Below are positions 33,191-43,766 of a stretch of DNA of 64,000 nucleotides, one piece after another. The DNA is taken from contig NC_044980.1 of NCBI RefSeq assembly GCF_008728515.1, positions 33,496,290 through 33,560,289 of the forward strand, in the 5' to 3' direction. The notes beneath the pieces are model-generated. The model saw only the letters and a list, made by a program, of their open reading frames with translations, made no database searches and was not told the origin of the DNA. Each line of letters opens with the position of its first letter. Within the stretch, counting starts at the first letter, position 1. Source of the stretch: Papio anubis (taxonomy: Eukaryota > Chordata > Mammalia > Primates > Cercopithecidae). The position numbers were made by a program, and so were the translations under genes.

Positions 33191-33817
33191 GGAAATGAAC
33201 AGCAGAGGCCATTTAGGTGTCAGCCATATGGTCACCGGAAATCTGCTCTGTGCTGAAGCCATTAGCCTATTTGAATCTCTCGTGCTCTGTACTGGCCGCC
33301 CAGCCTGTGACTCAAAGACTCCACTGCAGGAATACCCAACCTTTTCCTGACAATTTCCCAGAAACTGTGTCATGTTGGGAGTGTGTATCGAGAAGAGGCT
33401 GGCCAGTGATTGCTAAGAAAAGCCATGAATGGGGATAATGGATAAAATGTGGCTACAGTTTCAGCATTTTTCCAGGGTAAAAAAATCTAGAAACCCAGGG
33501 GTCAGGGAGTGGAGCATGGTGGAAACTCCAGGCTGGAGATCCTCAGTGTCAGGTTCTGAGGTCAGTGTGTAGATTGGCACCAACGTGAGGGGCCTCTGCA
33601 CAGTGTCATGGGGTGGAGGGCGTGAGTGGGGGTGAACAATGGCAGGTTCTAGAAATGCAGATTATTTGAATCCACCCAGAAGTGATTGCACCTCTAATAT
33701 TACCTCCATTTTTCCTTTGTAATTAACTTGAATTTATTTTTACTGGTTTGTAGACTCCCCAGAGACACTGTGGGAAGATTTGTCAGGTAGAATTCTAAAC
33801 TTCTCATTCATTTCTTT
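33191..33817. other. Non-genic sequence
   Basis: About 630 bp with nothing recognised. Confidence 0.5.
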
Positions 33818-33948
33818 TTACTTTTTATTTTGTAGAGACAAGGTGTCGCTTTGTTGCCCAGAGAGGTCTTGAACTCCTGGCCTCAAGTGATCTTCCCATC
33901 TTTGCCTCTTAAAGTACTGGGATTACAGGCATAAGCCAGTGCACCTGG
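33818..33948 (-). mobile_element. Alu left-arm monomer (FLAM-like)
   Basis: Antisense single arm, from TTTTGTAGAGACAAGGTGTC to CAGTGCACCTGGC, about 130 bp with no second arm. Confidence 0.82.
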
Positions 33949-33959
33949 CCTCATTTCTG

Positions 33960-34270
33960 GTTTTTTTGTGTTGTTTTGTTTTGGTTTTCTGAGGCGGAGT
34001 CTCACTCTGTCACTCAGGCTGGAGTGCAGTGGCGCCATCTCAGTACGCTGCAACCTCTGCCTCCTAGGTTCAAGTGATTCTCCTGCTTCAGCCTCCAGAG
34101 TAGCTGAAATTACAGGCACCTGCCATCATGTCCAGCTAATTTTTGTAATTTTAGTAGAGACAAGGTTTCACCATGTTAGCCAGGCTGGTCTCAAACTTCT
34201 GACTTCAAGTGATCTGCCCACCTCGGCCTTCCAAAGTGCTGAGATTACACGCATAAGCCACTGCACCTAG
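33960..34270 (-). mobile_element. Alu SINE (AluS-like) with TSD
   Basis: Antisense Alu with CTGAGGCGGAGTCTCACTC. Flanked by CCTCATTTCTG at 33949-33959 and 34271-34281, a perfect 11-bp TSD. It landed immediately beside the monomer at 33818-33948. Confidence 0.95.
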
Positions 34271-34359
34271 CCTCATTTCTGTGTTTTAAATATACTTTAC
34301 CTAAAGCTTATTTCACTATAGGCTGGCAAGTTTCCTGGACAACATAGCATGATAAAAGA

Positions 34360-34560
34360 ATGTAAGTGTTGGAGTCAGAGAGGAATTTGCCCAAAGTCTG
34401 GCTCAGCCGTATTCTAGATCTATTGTTTTTGGTCAAGTCATTTGAATTCTTTCAGCCTCAGTTTCCACATCTGTGTAATGGGAGTCATACGGATTATAAA
34501 TAATAGTTGTAAAGTGCCTGGCTCCTACTAGACACCTGATACACATCAGAATTATAATTA
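34360..34560 (+). mobile_element. MIR SINE
   Basis: Sense MIR: AGTGTTGGAGTCAGAGAGG, GGTCAAGTCATTTGAATTC, CAGCCTCAGTTTCCACATCT, GTGTAATGGGAGTCATACGG, GTAAAGTGCCTGGCTCCTAC. Confidence 0.8.
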
Positions 34561-36081
34561 TAGTGCCAAGGAAACATTACTTTCTTATATGAACTAGGTG
34601 ACTTATACAAAATAAAAAAATACCCTTTTCCACATCTGCAGGTTGTATCAAGTCCTGACATACACAAGTGGTCACACAAAGGAGTTCAAGGTTAAAGAGT
34701 GAGGAGACTGAGCACCAACCCTTCCCTGGGTCCCTGCCGTTGGCACAACTCACAGCACTGCTAACAAAGGCTCAGGAACAATGTCCTCATCACACCGATT
34801 CATCATTTTTTACCTTCCCTTTTGAGGTTAGGGATGGAAACTATTAGAGTTAGGAAAATGACTGTAATATTTTTTCCCCAGTCACGAAATACTATCAATA
34901 TGAAAACTCCCAGAACATTCAACAGCCTCAAAGCTCACCAGGGTGGTAAGCCTAAACTTATTTGCTTTTAAAACATAAATGAAGTTGGTTCTGTAAATGT
35001 AACTTCTCACTGAGCCCAGAAATGAAAAATTCCAGCTTGTCACTGATCTCTTACAAAACTTGGAAGAAGCTATCTCCTTTCGTAGGCAGGATTCATATAA
35101 AACAGCCCAACTCAGTTCTTGTTTCTTTGTTTGCTCCATGTTTGGTTATAATTAAGTGTTTCATTCTTGAGGTTTCTTATCCACAGAGCCTCCCTGTAGA
35201 AGAGTTACCAGAGAATTATTTCTGCTTTGCAAAGCAGGGAAGAGGTCCCCCCACCCACCTCTGTCTGAGCATTAAATCCCAGACATCAGCAGTTGGACTG
35301 AACCCCACTTTCCAATCCTTTGATATGCCTTCCAATATTTTAGGGTGCAAGTTACCAAAACCAGAAAATCTTTATTGTAATTTTTTAAATTGCTGTTTGT
35401 TTAATTGATACCGAAAACTGTTATTTCCTTCTTCAACTTTTCTATGTTAGGTTAGACCATGGAAGTTAAAGCAATGTGTGGAGGAAGAATGTTGTGAGAA
35501 AAGAGAATATTAGAAGTAACTTTTATTTTTGGAGATTTTGAAAATAAATAGAGGGAAATGAGATACCCTCATGAAGGAAAGTAAGACTTAAGATCCAGAA
35601 GAGATTGAGTAGTTTCCTCAGGTAAGGAAAACATAAACACGAAAGGTATCAGGTGACTTGAGTTGCGTTTTGAGAATGAGAAACTTGCTTTCCTCTCGGG
35701 CCTCCCTCACAGGTTGGGGAAGACCCACCTTCATTTTCAGAATGCTGGTCCCTTGCCCAACCCAAACATGTAAAATGGAACAAATGAGCCCAACGGAGAA
35801 GATTGGAAGCCCCAAGACAATCCAGGCTTTTCTCACAACTTGACTTGGTACATCGTGGCCCCAAATGAGAGCATAAAGGGAACCCAGGCAACCATTTATG
35901 AAAGAGCATACTGGCTCTAGAATTTCTCTCGGCAGCCTGCAATTCTTCCCAAGGCTCTTTTCTGTGAGTTCGCTCATTCGAACTTCCTCCTAAAATGTCA
36001 TGAGCTATCTGGGAGGAGTACATCTCAATGCTATTATTACCCATTATAATTTTAATTTGACTTGGTTTCTCACATCATGGG
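34561..36081. other. Non-genic sequence, 1.5 kb, repeat-poor
   Basis: One of the longer stretches with no recognised repeat. It has overlapping open frames (128 codons on + at 35022-35408; 119 and 131 codons on - at 35618-35977 and 35649-36044), none with a recognised domain. Confidence 0.45.
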
Positions 36082-36240
36082 TGCTGTGGACTGAATGTTT
36101 GTGTCTCCACGAAGTCGATAAATTGAAAGCTTTAATTCCCAATGTGATACTATTAGGAGGTGGGGCCTTTGGGAGGTAATTAGGTTGTGAAGGATAAGCC
36201 CTCATGATGGGATTAGTTCCCTTATAAGAAGAGACATGAG
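36082..36240 (+). mobile_element. MLT1 LTR (ERVL-MaLR), 5' part
   Basis: GTGCTGTGGACTGAATGTTTG, ATACTATTAGGAGGTGGGGC, TGATGGGATTAGTTCCCTTA, AAGAGACATGAG. Broken here by Alus and resumed at 37545. Confidence 0.85.
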
Positions 36241-36374
36241 GCCGGGTGCAGTGACTCATACCTGGAATCCCAGCACTTCAGGAGGCTGAGGTGGGAGGAT
36301 CACTTAAGCCCAAGATTTGAAGACCAGCCTGAGCAAACATTGTGAGACCCTCCTCTCTATAAAGAAATTTTTTT
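36241..36374 (+). mobile_element. AluJ-like, left arm (split by another Alu)
   Basis: GCCGGGTGCAGTGACTCATAC to CTCTCTATAAAGAAATTTTTT. The right arm continues at 36670-36828. Confidence 0.9.
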
Positions 36375-36669
36375 GGCCGGGTGTGGTAGTTCATACCTGT
36401 AATCCCAGCACTTTGGGAGGCTAAGGCTGGCAGATCACGATATCAGGAGATCGAGACCATCCTGGCCAACGTGGTGAAACCCCATCTCTACTAAAAATAC
36501 AAAAATTAGCTGGGTGTGGTGGCACATGCCTGTAATCCCAGCTACTCAGGAGCCTGAGGCAGGAGAATCGCTTGAACCAGGGAGTCAGAGGTTGCAGTGA
36601 GCCAAGATAGCGCCACTGCACTCCAGCCTGGCAACAGAGTCAGACTCCGTTTCAAAAAAAAAAAAAAAA
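36375..36669 (+). mobile_element. Alu inserted in the linker of an older Alu
   Basis: GGCCGGGTGTGGTAGTTCATAC to a poly-A of about 16. AGGAGATCGAGACCATCCTGG suggests a younger S/Y-boundary subfamily. Same orientation as its host. Confidence 0.93.
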
Positions 36670-36828
36670 GAGTTAGCTGAGTGTGGTGGCATGTGCCTGT
36701 GGTCCTAGCTACTTGGGAAACTAAGGTGGGAGGATCACTTGAATCTGGGAAGTTGAGACTGCAGTGAGCCCTGATCACACCACTGCACTCTAGCCTGGGT
36801 GACAGAGTGAGACCCTGTCTTAAAAAGA
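36670..36828 (+). mobile_element. AluJ-like, right arm
   Basis: GTTAGCTGAGTGTGGTGGCATG to CTGTCTTAAAAAGAGG, completing the Alu that starts at 36241. Confidence 0.9.
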
Positions 36829-36883
36829 GGACATATGAATATGTACAACTAATATATAATCAATCGTTTATTTTTTTATTTTT

Positions 36884-36886
36884 ATT

Positions 36887-36925
<39 letters not shown>

Positions 36926-37209
36926 TTTTGAGACAGAGTCTTACTCTATCACCAGGCTGGAGTACAATGGTGTGATCTCGGCTCACTGCAACCTCCGCCT
37001 CCCGGGTTCAAGCGATTCTCCCAACTCAGCCTCCCAAGTAGCTGGGATTACAGGAGCCTGACACCACACCCAGCTAATTTTTGTATTTTTAGTAGAGACG
37101 GGGTTTCACCATGTCGGCCAGGATGGTCTCGATCTCTTGACCTTGTGATCCGCTCGCCTCAGCCTCCCAAAGTGCTGGGATTACAAACGTGAGCCACTGT
37201 GCCTGGCCA
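36884..37209 (-). mobile_element. Alu SINE with (TTTA)n tail
   Basis: (TTTA)n at 36884-36929, then an antisense Alu body from GAGACAGAGTCTTACTCTATC to GAGCCACTGTGCCTGGCC. Confidence 0.95.
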
Positions 37210-37242
37210 ATTTTTTTTTTTTTTAAATAAGAGATATGAGAG

Positions 37243-37543
37243 GGCCGGGCGCGGTGGCTCAAGCCTGTAATCCCAGCACTTTGGGAGGCCGAGACGGGCG
37301 GATCACGAGGTCAGGAGATCGAGACCATTCTGGCTAACAAGGTGAAACCCCGTCTCTACTAAAAAATACAAAAAACTAGCCGGGCGAAGTGGCGGGCGCC
37401 TGTGGTCCCAGCTACTCGGGAGGCTGAGGCAGGAGAATGGCGTGAACCCGGGAGGCGGAGCTTGCAGTGAGCTGAGATCCGGCCACCGCACTCCAGCCTG
37501 GGCGACAGAGCCAGACTCAGTCTCAAAAAAAAAAAAAAAAAAA
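37243..37543 (+). mobile_element. AluY of Old World monkey type (AluYR-like), young
   Basis: Near-consensus Alu with differences I associate with cercopithecid AluYR copies. These are GGCTCAAGCCTGTAATCC (A for C), GGCCGAGACGGGCGGATC (A for G), TACAAAAAACTAGCCGGGCG, and GAGCTGAGATCCGGCCACC. The poly-A is uninterrupted and the 14-bp TSD AAGAGATATGAGAG (37229-37242 and 37544-37557) is perfect, both signs of recent insertion. Confidence 0.88.
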
Positions 37544-37544
37544 A

Positions 37545-37752
37545 AGAGATATGAGAGAAATAATCTGTTTCTCTGTCACATGAGGAAACAGCAAGAAGGC
37601 GGCCCTCTGCAAACGAGGAAGAGAGCCCTCACCAGGAACCAAATTGGCCAGCACCTTGATGTTGGACTTTCTAGCCTCAAAAACTGTGAAAAATATATTT
37701 TTGTTGTTAAGCCACTGGTTCTATGGAATTTTTGTTATAGCAGCCTGAACTA
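37545..37752 (+). mobile_element. MLT1 LTR (ERVL-MaLR), 3' part
   Basis: Completes 36082-36240: AAACAGCAAGAAGGCGGCCC, CAGCACCTTGATGTTGGAC, AAGCCACTGGTTCTATGG, TTTTGTTATAGCAGCCTGAAC. The LTR is now spread over 1.67 kb by Alus. Confidence 0.85.
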
Positions 37753-37934
37753 CGGTGAAGGTTATAGGGGAGAGTATAAATAAGAGGAACAGCGGACTCC
37801 AGTGTTTTAATTTTATTGGTAGGCATGGTCTAAGAGTGACTGGCTGCAGAAGAGGCCCTGGACAGACAGGGTTTGTCTTACTCAGAAGTGTACACACTGC
37901 TGGTCTGAAAGTGAAAGATCATTCATCTCTCGTA

Positions 37935-38215
37935 GGATTCACAAGTCAATCATTAAGCAAGCATTTACTGAGGACCGATGTGATGTGCCAGGCACAGCTC
38001 CAGACACTGTGGACCCAAAGAGTTCTCCAAGATACATTCCTCAGGTAAACAGGTAATTAGGACACCACATGGTAAGTGGGAAGATACAGATATGCACAGG
38101 AAGCTACAGGAACACAAGGTGGGGAACTGAGCCCAACTCAGAGGAAGTGCTAGAAGATTGTTAGGAAAGGGTCCCTGGAGGAGGTGATAGCTGAGTCAAG
38201 GTATTTTCCGTAACA
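37935..38215 (-). mobile_element. L2 LINE 3' fragment
   Basis: Antisense L2: AGCATTTACTGAGGACCGATG, ATGTGCCAGGCACAGCTCC, GGTCCCTGGAGGAGGTGATAG. Diverged. Confidence 0.7.
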
Positions 38216-39373
38216 GAGATTACCATATTTCACCGATTATGAGATGCACTTTCTTTTCCACATTGTAACATCTCTAAAACTAGGATTCATCCCATAATCA
38301 ATAGAGACTTGTTACAGCTCTGATTCTCATTACCTGCACACAGGTAAATTTCGTCATTTTGTCATCAATTCACTTGAGTTATTTGCAACACTAGTACTAC
38401 ACAAGTGGAGTTTAATTGCCATTTAAAATGTCTTCAAAGATGTTACATATAGTTTGGTGTTACAGCAAAAAAAAAAAAAAAGTATACACAGAAAAGCGTA
38501 GGAATAAAGGAACTTGCACTGGATATTAAGAAAGCAGGTATTTATGGAGGAATGACCAGAGTTGTGTATTTGTCACAAGTATTTTAATAGAATCAAGAAG
38601 AGAAGATACCCATAAGTATGTGAAGCTGTGTTATATTTTGTTCCTAAGATACCAAAAAAAAGAATTGTCTATTACACACTAAGCAACACAGCTAAAGGCA
38701 GGAAAGTTGCCAAACCCAAAGGAACATACACGGGAAATTATCAAATGAGCAAAGGCTGGTGGCACTAATTTCATGCACGACACAGAACTGTTCTTAAAGC
38801 ATTATATCACAGTTTAATGGGCAGAGTGGTGCTTTTCTTTTCTGGTGATAAAACAGTCAATCAATGGTGTCTTAATTTGACATACTGCAACATTTGGGTC
38901 AAGGGACAGAAACCCACCCACTTTAGCTTAAACCGAAGGCAGTGGTGTGCTAGAGTCAGCTCATGCAAGCTCACAAAAGATGAGTATATGTACACAAATC
39001 TACATGTGGTGATGTTACAATAGTGTAAAACAGGTCATGGGGGGAGCATTTACATCTTGGAAACTGGCAAGTGCTACAAATCAAGGCTTTGTTGTTTGTT
39101 TGCTTTTTAAGAGCTGTTTTACCAGCACGCCACTGCCAGAGGGGCAATTTGTGGATTATACAGGCATAGCTCATGGAAGCTTTACTAGAGTTTGGAACCA
39201 GGTAATGTAAAGTTATCAAGAACAATGGCAACTCTTTTCTATGTTTATTTCCCTCTTGGTGTCTCTGGAGCCACATGGCCTCTCTTGTCTTCTTAGATCT
39301 ACACATCTCTTTGGTATTCTGTCTTGGGAGAAAATGGTCACCTCTGGAACAATCAGGTTTGTGTAAAATCATA
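38216..39373. other. Non-genic; possible unclassified DNA element at 38220-38800
   Basis: The stretch TTACCATATTTCACCGATTATG ... ACTAGGATTCATCCCATAATC reads like the end of an old DNA transposon, with near-complementary 'gattatgaga/cccataatc' motifs. Not named. The rest is plain A+T-rich DNA without a gene. Confidence 0.35.
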
Positions 39374-40156
39374 CAGTCAGGCATCACGTAATAACATTAC
39401 AGTCAATGATGGACCACATATATGACAGTGCTCCCGAAAGATATAATGGAGCTGGGAAATTCCTGTCAACTGATGATGTCATAGCTGCCGTAACATCTAG
39501 CACAACACATTACTCATGGGTTTGTGGTGATGCTGGTATAAACAAACCTACTTTGCTGCCAGTCATACAAAAGTAGAGCACACACATTTCTATACAGTGC
39601 ACAATACCATAATATTTGACAATATAATAAACAACTATGTTACTGGTTTATGTATTCACTATACTACACTTTTTATTGTTATTTTAGAGTGTACTCGTCC
39701 TATTTATTTAAAAAAAAAATAAGTTAACTGCAAAACAGCCTTAGGCAGTTCCTTCAGGAGGGATTCCAGAAGAAGGCATTGTTATCATAGGAGATGATAG
39801 CTCCATGCCTGTTATTGTCCCAGAAGACCTTCCAGTCAGGCAAGATGTGGAGATGGAAGACAGTGATATTGATGATCCTGACCCTGTGTAGGCCTAGATT
39901 AATGTGTGTGTTTGTGTCTTTGTTTTTAACAAACAAAAAAAAAAGCTTTAAAAGTTTTAAAAAATTGTTCTTAATAGAAAAAAAGTTTATAGAATAAGGA
40001 TATAAAGAAAGAAGACACCTGTACCTCTGTACAATGGGTTTGTATTTTTCTTGTTTTGTTTTTACAGTCCTGCCCCTCCCCCAGGTTCTGTGTTGGTGTT
40101 TTTAAGCTAAGCGTTATTACAAAAGAGGAAAAAAAAAAAAAAAAAGATGATTATCT
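39374..40156. mobile_element. Tigger-family DNA transposon, copy 2 (right end missing)
   Basis: Same family and orientation as 25100-27135. It begins CAGTCAGGCATCACGTAATA right after a TA, the expected TSD for this superfamily. At 39763-39891 a frame of 42 codons stays open to its stop and reads IPEEGIVIIGDD near its start and SDIDDPDPV at its end, the acidic transposase tail. The right half of the element was not found. Confidence 0.82.
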
Positions 40157-40169
40157 CAAGTTCATTCTT

Positions 40170-40479
40170 TTTTTTTTTTTTTTTTTTTTGAGATAGAGTC
40201 TCCCTCTTTATGCCAGGCTGGAGTGAAGTGGCGTGATCTCAGCATGATTTCAGCTCACTACGACCTCTGCCCCCATGTTCAAGCAATTCTCCTGCTCAGC
40301 CTCCCGAGTAGTTGGGATTACATGTGCCCACCACCACACCTGGCTAAATTTTGTATTTTTAGTAGAGACAGGGTTTTGTTATGTTGGCCAGGCTGGTCTC
40401 AAACTCCTGACCTCAGGTGATCTACCCACATCGGTCTCCCAAACTGCTAGGATTATAGGCATGAGCCACCATGCCTGGC
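40170..40479 (-). mobile_element. Alu SINE (AluS-like) with TSD
   Basis: Antisense Alu, long poly-T. Perfect 13-bp TSD CAAGTTCATTCTT at 40157-40169 and 40480-40492. Confidence 0.96.
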
Positions 40480-40589
40480 CAAGTTCATTCTTAAAGGAAA
40501 TTGGTTGGGGTGAAAAAGTAGCTAGAAGGGTGTTTCAAGAAAATACCAAGGCACTTAGAGTCCCTAAAGCAAAAAGTGGAAACTAGGCG

Positions 40590-40700
40590 TGGTAGATGAT
40601 GAGACTGAAGAGAGGGGCAAAGGCCAAGCATAAGGGCCTCATGTCCCATGTTGAGGAGTTTGGATCTTATTCTGCACATGACAGAGTTTCAAAGACCAAA
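40590..40700 (-). mobile_element. L2 LINE fragment
   Basis: GAGGGGCAAAGGCCAAGCATA and GAGGAGTTTGGATCTTATTC match antisense L2 landmarks. Short. Confidence 0.6.
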
Positions 40701-40814
40701 GGTATCAAGCCTGGGAGACCTGAGGTCTAGATCTATGTTCCCAGTAGGCACACAAAGTCCTGCAATGTAGCAAGCTGCAATGAAGAGAACTGTCAAGGCA
40801 ATTGGAAGCTTGAA

Positions 40815-40985
40815 ACTGATTCCTTCCATAATATGAACAGGTCATTTACTCTCCCAAAGCCTCAGTTTTTTCATCTACAAAATAGAGGTGGCTAATACCT
40901 ACCCTCTCACAACCTCAAAAGGGTTGCTGGCAAGGGAAATTGTATAATTTGTGTAAAAACCCTTTTAGGACAGTAAAACATGGTT
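40815..40985 (+). mobile_element. MIR SINE
   Basis: GGTCATTTACTCTCCCAAAGC, CTCAGTTTTTTCATCTACAA, GCTAATACCTACCCTCTCAC, GGACAGTAAAACA: sense MIR order. Confidence 0.75.
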
Positions 40986-40999
40986 CAAGGATAAGGTAC

Positions 41000-41085
41000 C
41001 TACTCATCTGTAAAATGAGGGGGTTGGCCTTGATGGAATCTAATGTTCTTCAACTTCTGAAGTTTTACAACTCTGTTATTATCCT
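41000..41085 (+). mobile_element. MIR3-like fragment
   Basis: CTCATCTGTAAAATGAGGGG, GTTGGCCTTGATGGAATCTAA resembles the MIR3-type 3' half. A second, separate copy just after the MIR at 40815-40985. Confidence 0.45.
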
Positions 41086-41664
41086 TATTATCTGATGATC
41101 ATGATAAAATTATGGGGTTTATGGACCTGAAACACCCTCCTCTCATCTTGCCAAGAAAACTGAATGTGAAGCTCTTAGGCTGGGAAATACCACTTCCTAC
41201 GTGGTTGTTTCCACAGAGAAACCAGTAACCATAAAGTTATGCAGGAATGTGAACTGTTTGGGTTTGAATAGGAAAAGGAAATTGATTTATAAACCAGGAA
41301 GATAACCAAACCTCTAAAAAGGAACAAAGGTTTTCTCTCTGTACATTACATGTAAATATGTAACAGAATCCATTTGGTAACCTCTCTGCTTTTTAAAATA
41401 TTGCATATCTGCTACAACTGAAATGCCAAGTGATTTAACAGTAGTTTTAGAAAAGTGCGGATAAAATTTAGAGGTTTAGAATGATGAGATCCAGAGATTT
41501 TTTTCCTTTCCTAAATTGCCCTTCAGCCACAGCGTTTCACGTTCATTAACTCTTGTGTTTTAGAAAGGAAAAAAGGAAACATAATCTCCTTCCTAAAGAT
41601 ATTTCATCCAGTGTGGTACAGTTGATGATCAGTAATAGATTGGAACTATTGCAACATGCCCAGA
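41086..41664. other. Non-genic sequence
   Basis: About 580 bp with nothing recognised. Confidence 0.5.
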
Positions 41665-41880
41665 AGGCTTTCTATGTGTTGGGCACTGGGCTGACTGCTT
41701 TATTTGCATTCCCTCACGTAGTCCTTACAAACCTCTAATGAACCATGTGCTCTTATTGGCCCCATTATACAGATGAGAAACTGAGGCTCAGATAGGCTAA
41801 TTGGCTTGCTCAGGGTCCCATAACCAGCAAGTGGTGCCACTGGGTTTGAAAGTCACAGAGCCAGAATTTGTCATCCTTGC
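41665..41880 (-). mobile_element. MIR SINE
   Basis: Antisense MIR: GTGTTGGGCACTGGGCTGAC, CCCATTATACAGATGAGAAAC, TGAGGCTCAGATAGGCTAATT, CAGCAAGTGGTGCCACTGGG. Well preserved. Confidence 0.88.
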
Positions 41881-42763
41881 TATCACCTTGTGATAGCTTG
41901 TCTCTGAACTGTTTAAATGTGATTTCCTAAAAATAATTTTTATAGAGCAAAGGTTAACTTCCTGACCCATATGGAGGGTGGGGAGAGTGACTGGAAAAGG
42001 ATCACAATAGAAATAGAGGCTCTGTGACAATTAATTTGTAACAGTTACGAAAGAATGAGCAGCATGTTCAATGTTCTCAGTAGATACAAACAATCCATGT
42101 TTTCCAGAACAAGCCAGCCTGTAACATTAGAGGCATCAAGTCTCAGGAAAGGCTCAGACTCTCAAAAAGCCCTTTGCTCCATAAGTAAATGGCAGGCCTC
42201 CTCATCCCAGCTAGCAAGGATTTGAGAGAAGACAGGAATTCTTTATCCAAAATCTGGTCCCTCCCTTAGCGGTTGACCAAAATATCAATTGCAGCTGTTT
42301 CTTCCTATAGTTCAGAGTGATAACATTTGTGGAAAGTGAATGAGACCCTATGAAAAAAATTTTCTCCTTATTTTTCCAAGCAAAACCCTTTAATCAAATA
42401 TCTTTCTTTCACAGGCATTTACACAGACTTTTAAAATACACTCAGAGAAAACCAAAAAACTCACATTAGATTCTCCTTTTCTTTGGTTAACCATAAATAT
42501 TTGTGAGGCATAAAAGCCCATAGTGGAGAGGAAAGTAATAATGCAACTCAATAATTTCCTGCTATTTCTAGAGCATAATTACCAAGTAGAGAGATTAAGT
42601 GGCATGCATTTATTGAGCATTTACTAAGTACCTAGCTGCATAGGATTAAAAATAAGAGCAGTAAGATCTTAATTAGCTGATGTCTGGGAACTGAATTTTG
42701 TAAAAACAGACAACCAAACAAGATTTTGATATAAACTCTGCAAGCAAAACAGCCTAAGGGTAG
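41881..42763. other. Non-genic sequence with an L2/MIR scrap
   Basis: About 880 bp. TTTATTGAGCATTTACTAAGT at about 42609-42630 is a short MIR or L2 remnant. No gene. Confidence 0.5.
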
Positions 42764-42777
42764 GAAAGAACATTTTA

Positions 42778-43085
42778 TTTTTAATTTAATTTAATTTACT
42801 TTTTTTTTTAAGACACAGGGTCTTGCTCTGTCATGGAGCTAGAGTGCAGTGGCATAATCATAGTTCACTGCAGCCTTGAACTCAAGCGATCCTTGCACCT
42901 CAGCTTCCCAGGTAGCAGGGACTATGGGTGTACACCATTATGCCCAGTTAATTTTAAATTTTTTTATAGATATGGGTTCTTGCCATGTTGCCCAGGCTGG
43001 TCTCAAGTTACTGGCCTTAAGCAATCCTCTCACTTCCATGTCCCAAAGCACTGGGATTACAGGCATGAGCCACCACACAGAACCA
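42778..43085 (-). mobile_element. Alu SINE, old (AluJ-like) with TSD
   Basis: Antisense Alu; tail reads TTTAATTTAATTTAATTTAC. Perfect 14-bp TSD GAAAGAACATTTTA at 42764-42777 and 43086-43099 despite a much-diverged body. Confidence 0.95.
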
Positions 43086-43099
43086 GAAAGAACATTTTA

Positions 43100-43574
43100 A
43101 AGGGATGCATATTTGCAAAGCGTCCCTCTCTTACCAAGCTCCTCTTTGGGAGTTCTTCCTCCCTCAGCAGAGAAATATCTGTATCCTTTCTCAAATTCTC
43201 TTTGCTGCTCTTTCACTCATCAGATACTGTGGTAGGCTCCCTGAAACTCTGGCTAGGAGCAGAGAATGCAAAGAGGCAATGGAGGCCACTGATGAGCTAT
43301 GCTTGTAACCAGTATTAACATAAGCTCTATCACTGCCCTCCTCTCCCCACCTCCCCAGTCAAAGCAGAGTATGATAACCCGTCATTCACACTGATGAATG
43401 GATTGGCCAATTACAGATCAGACAAAGTTCATTCACACTAAAATGTGACCTCCACCATGTTTTGCATTTTAAGTCTGTTTCTTCCAATTTTGGGAAAGGA
43501 ATTTCAGACACCACAAAGCAGGCTTTAGGATAAAGGAAAAGAGCCTAGAATCCCCCCGTCCTGCTTATCTAGCT
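43100..43574. other. Non-genic sequence
   Basis: About 475 bp; nothing recognised. Confidence 0.5.
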
Positions 43575-43766
43575 GGCCCTGAAAGTCTCAGCTCAAGTGT
43601 CACCTCTTCAAAAAACCCTTTCACGACACTCTTTCTAATGTTCTTCCATTACATTAAACTGTTTTATTTTATTCACAGCACTTATCATTATTAAAAATTA
43701 TCTTGTCTATTTCTTTATTGTATCTCTCTGTACTTTTCTCTAAATCACATGAGAGCATTGACCTTG
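43575..43766 (+). mobile_element. L2 LINE 3' end, first piece
   Basis: Sense L2: GCTCAAGTGTCACCTCTTC, CACAGCACTTATCATTATT, TGAGAGCATTGACCTTG. Cut at 43766 by an MLT1 LTR and continued at 44501. Confidence 0.85.
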
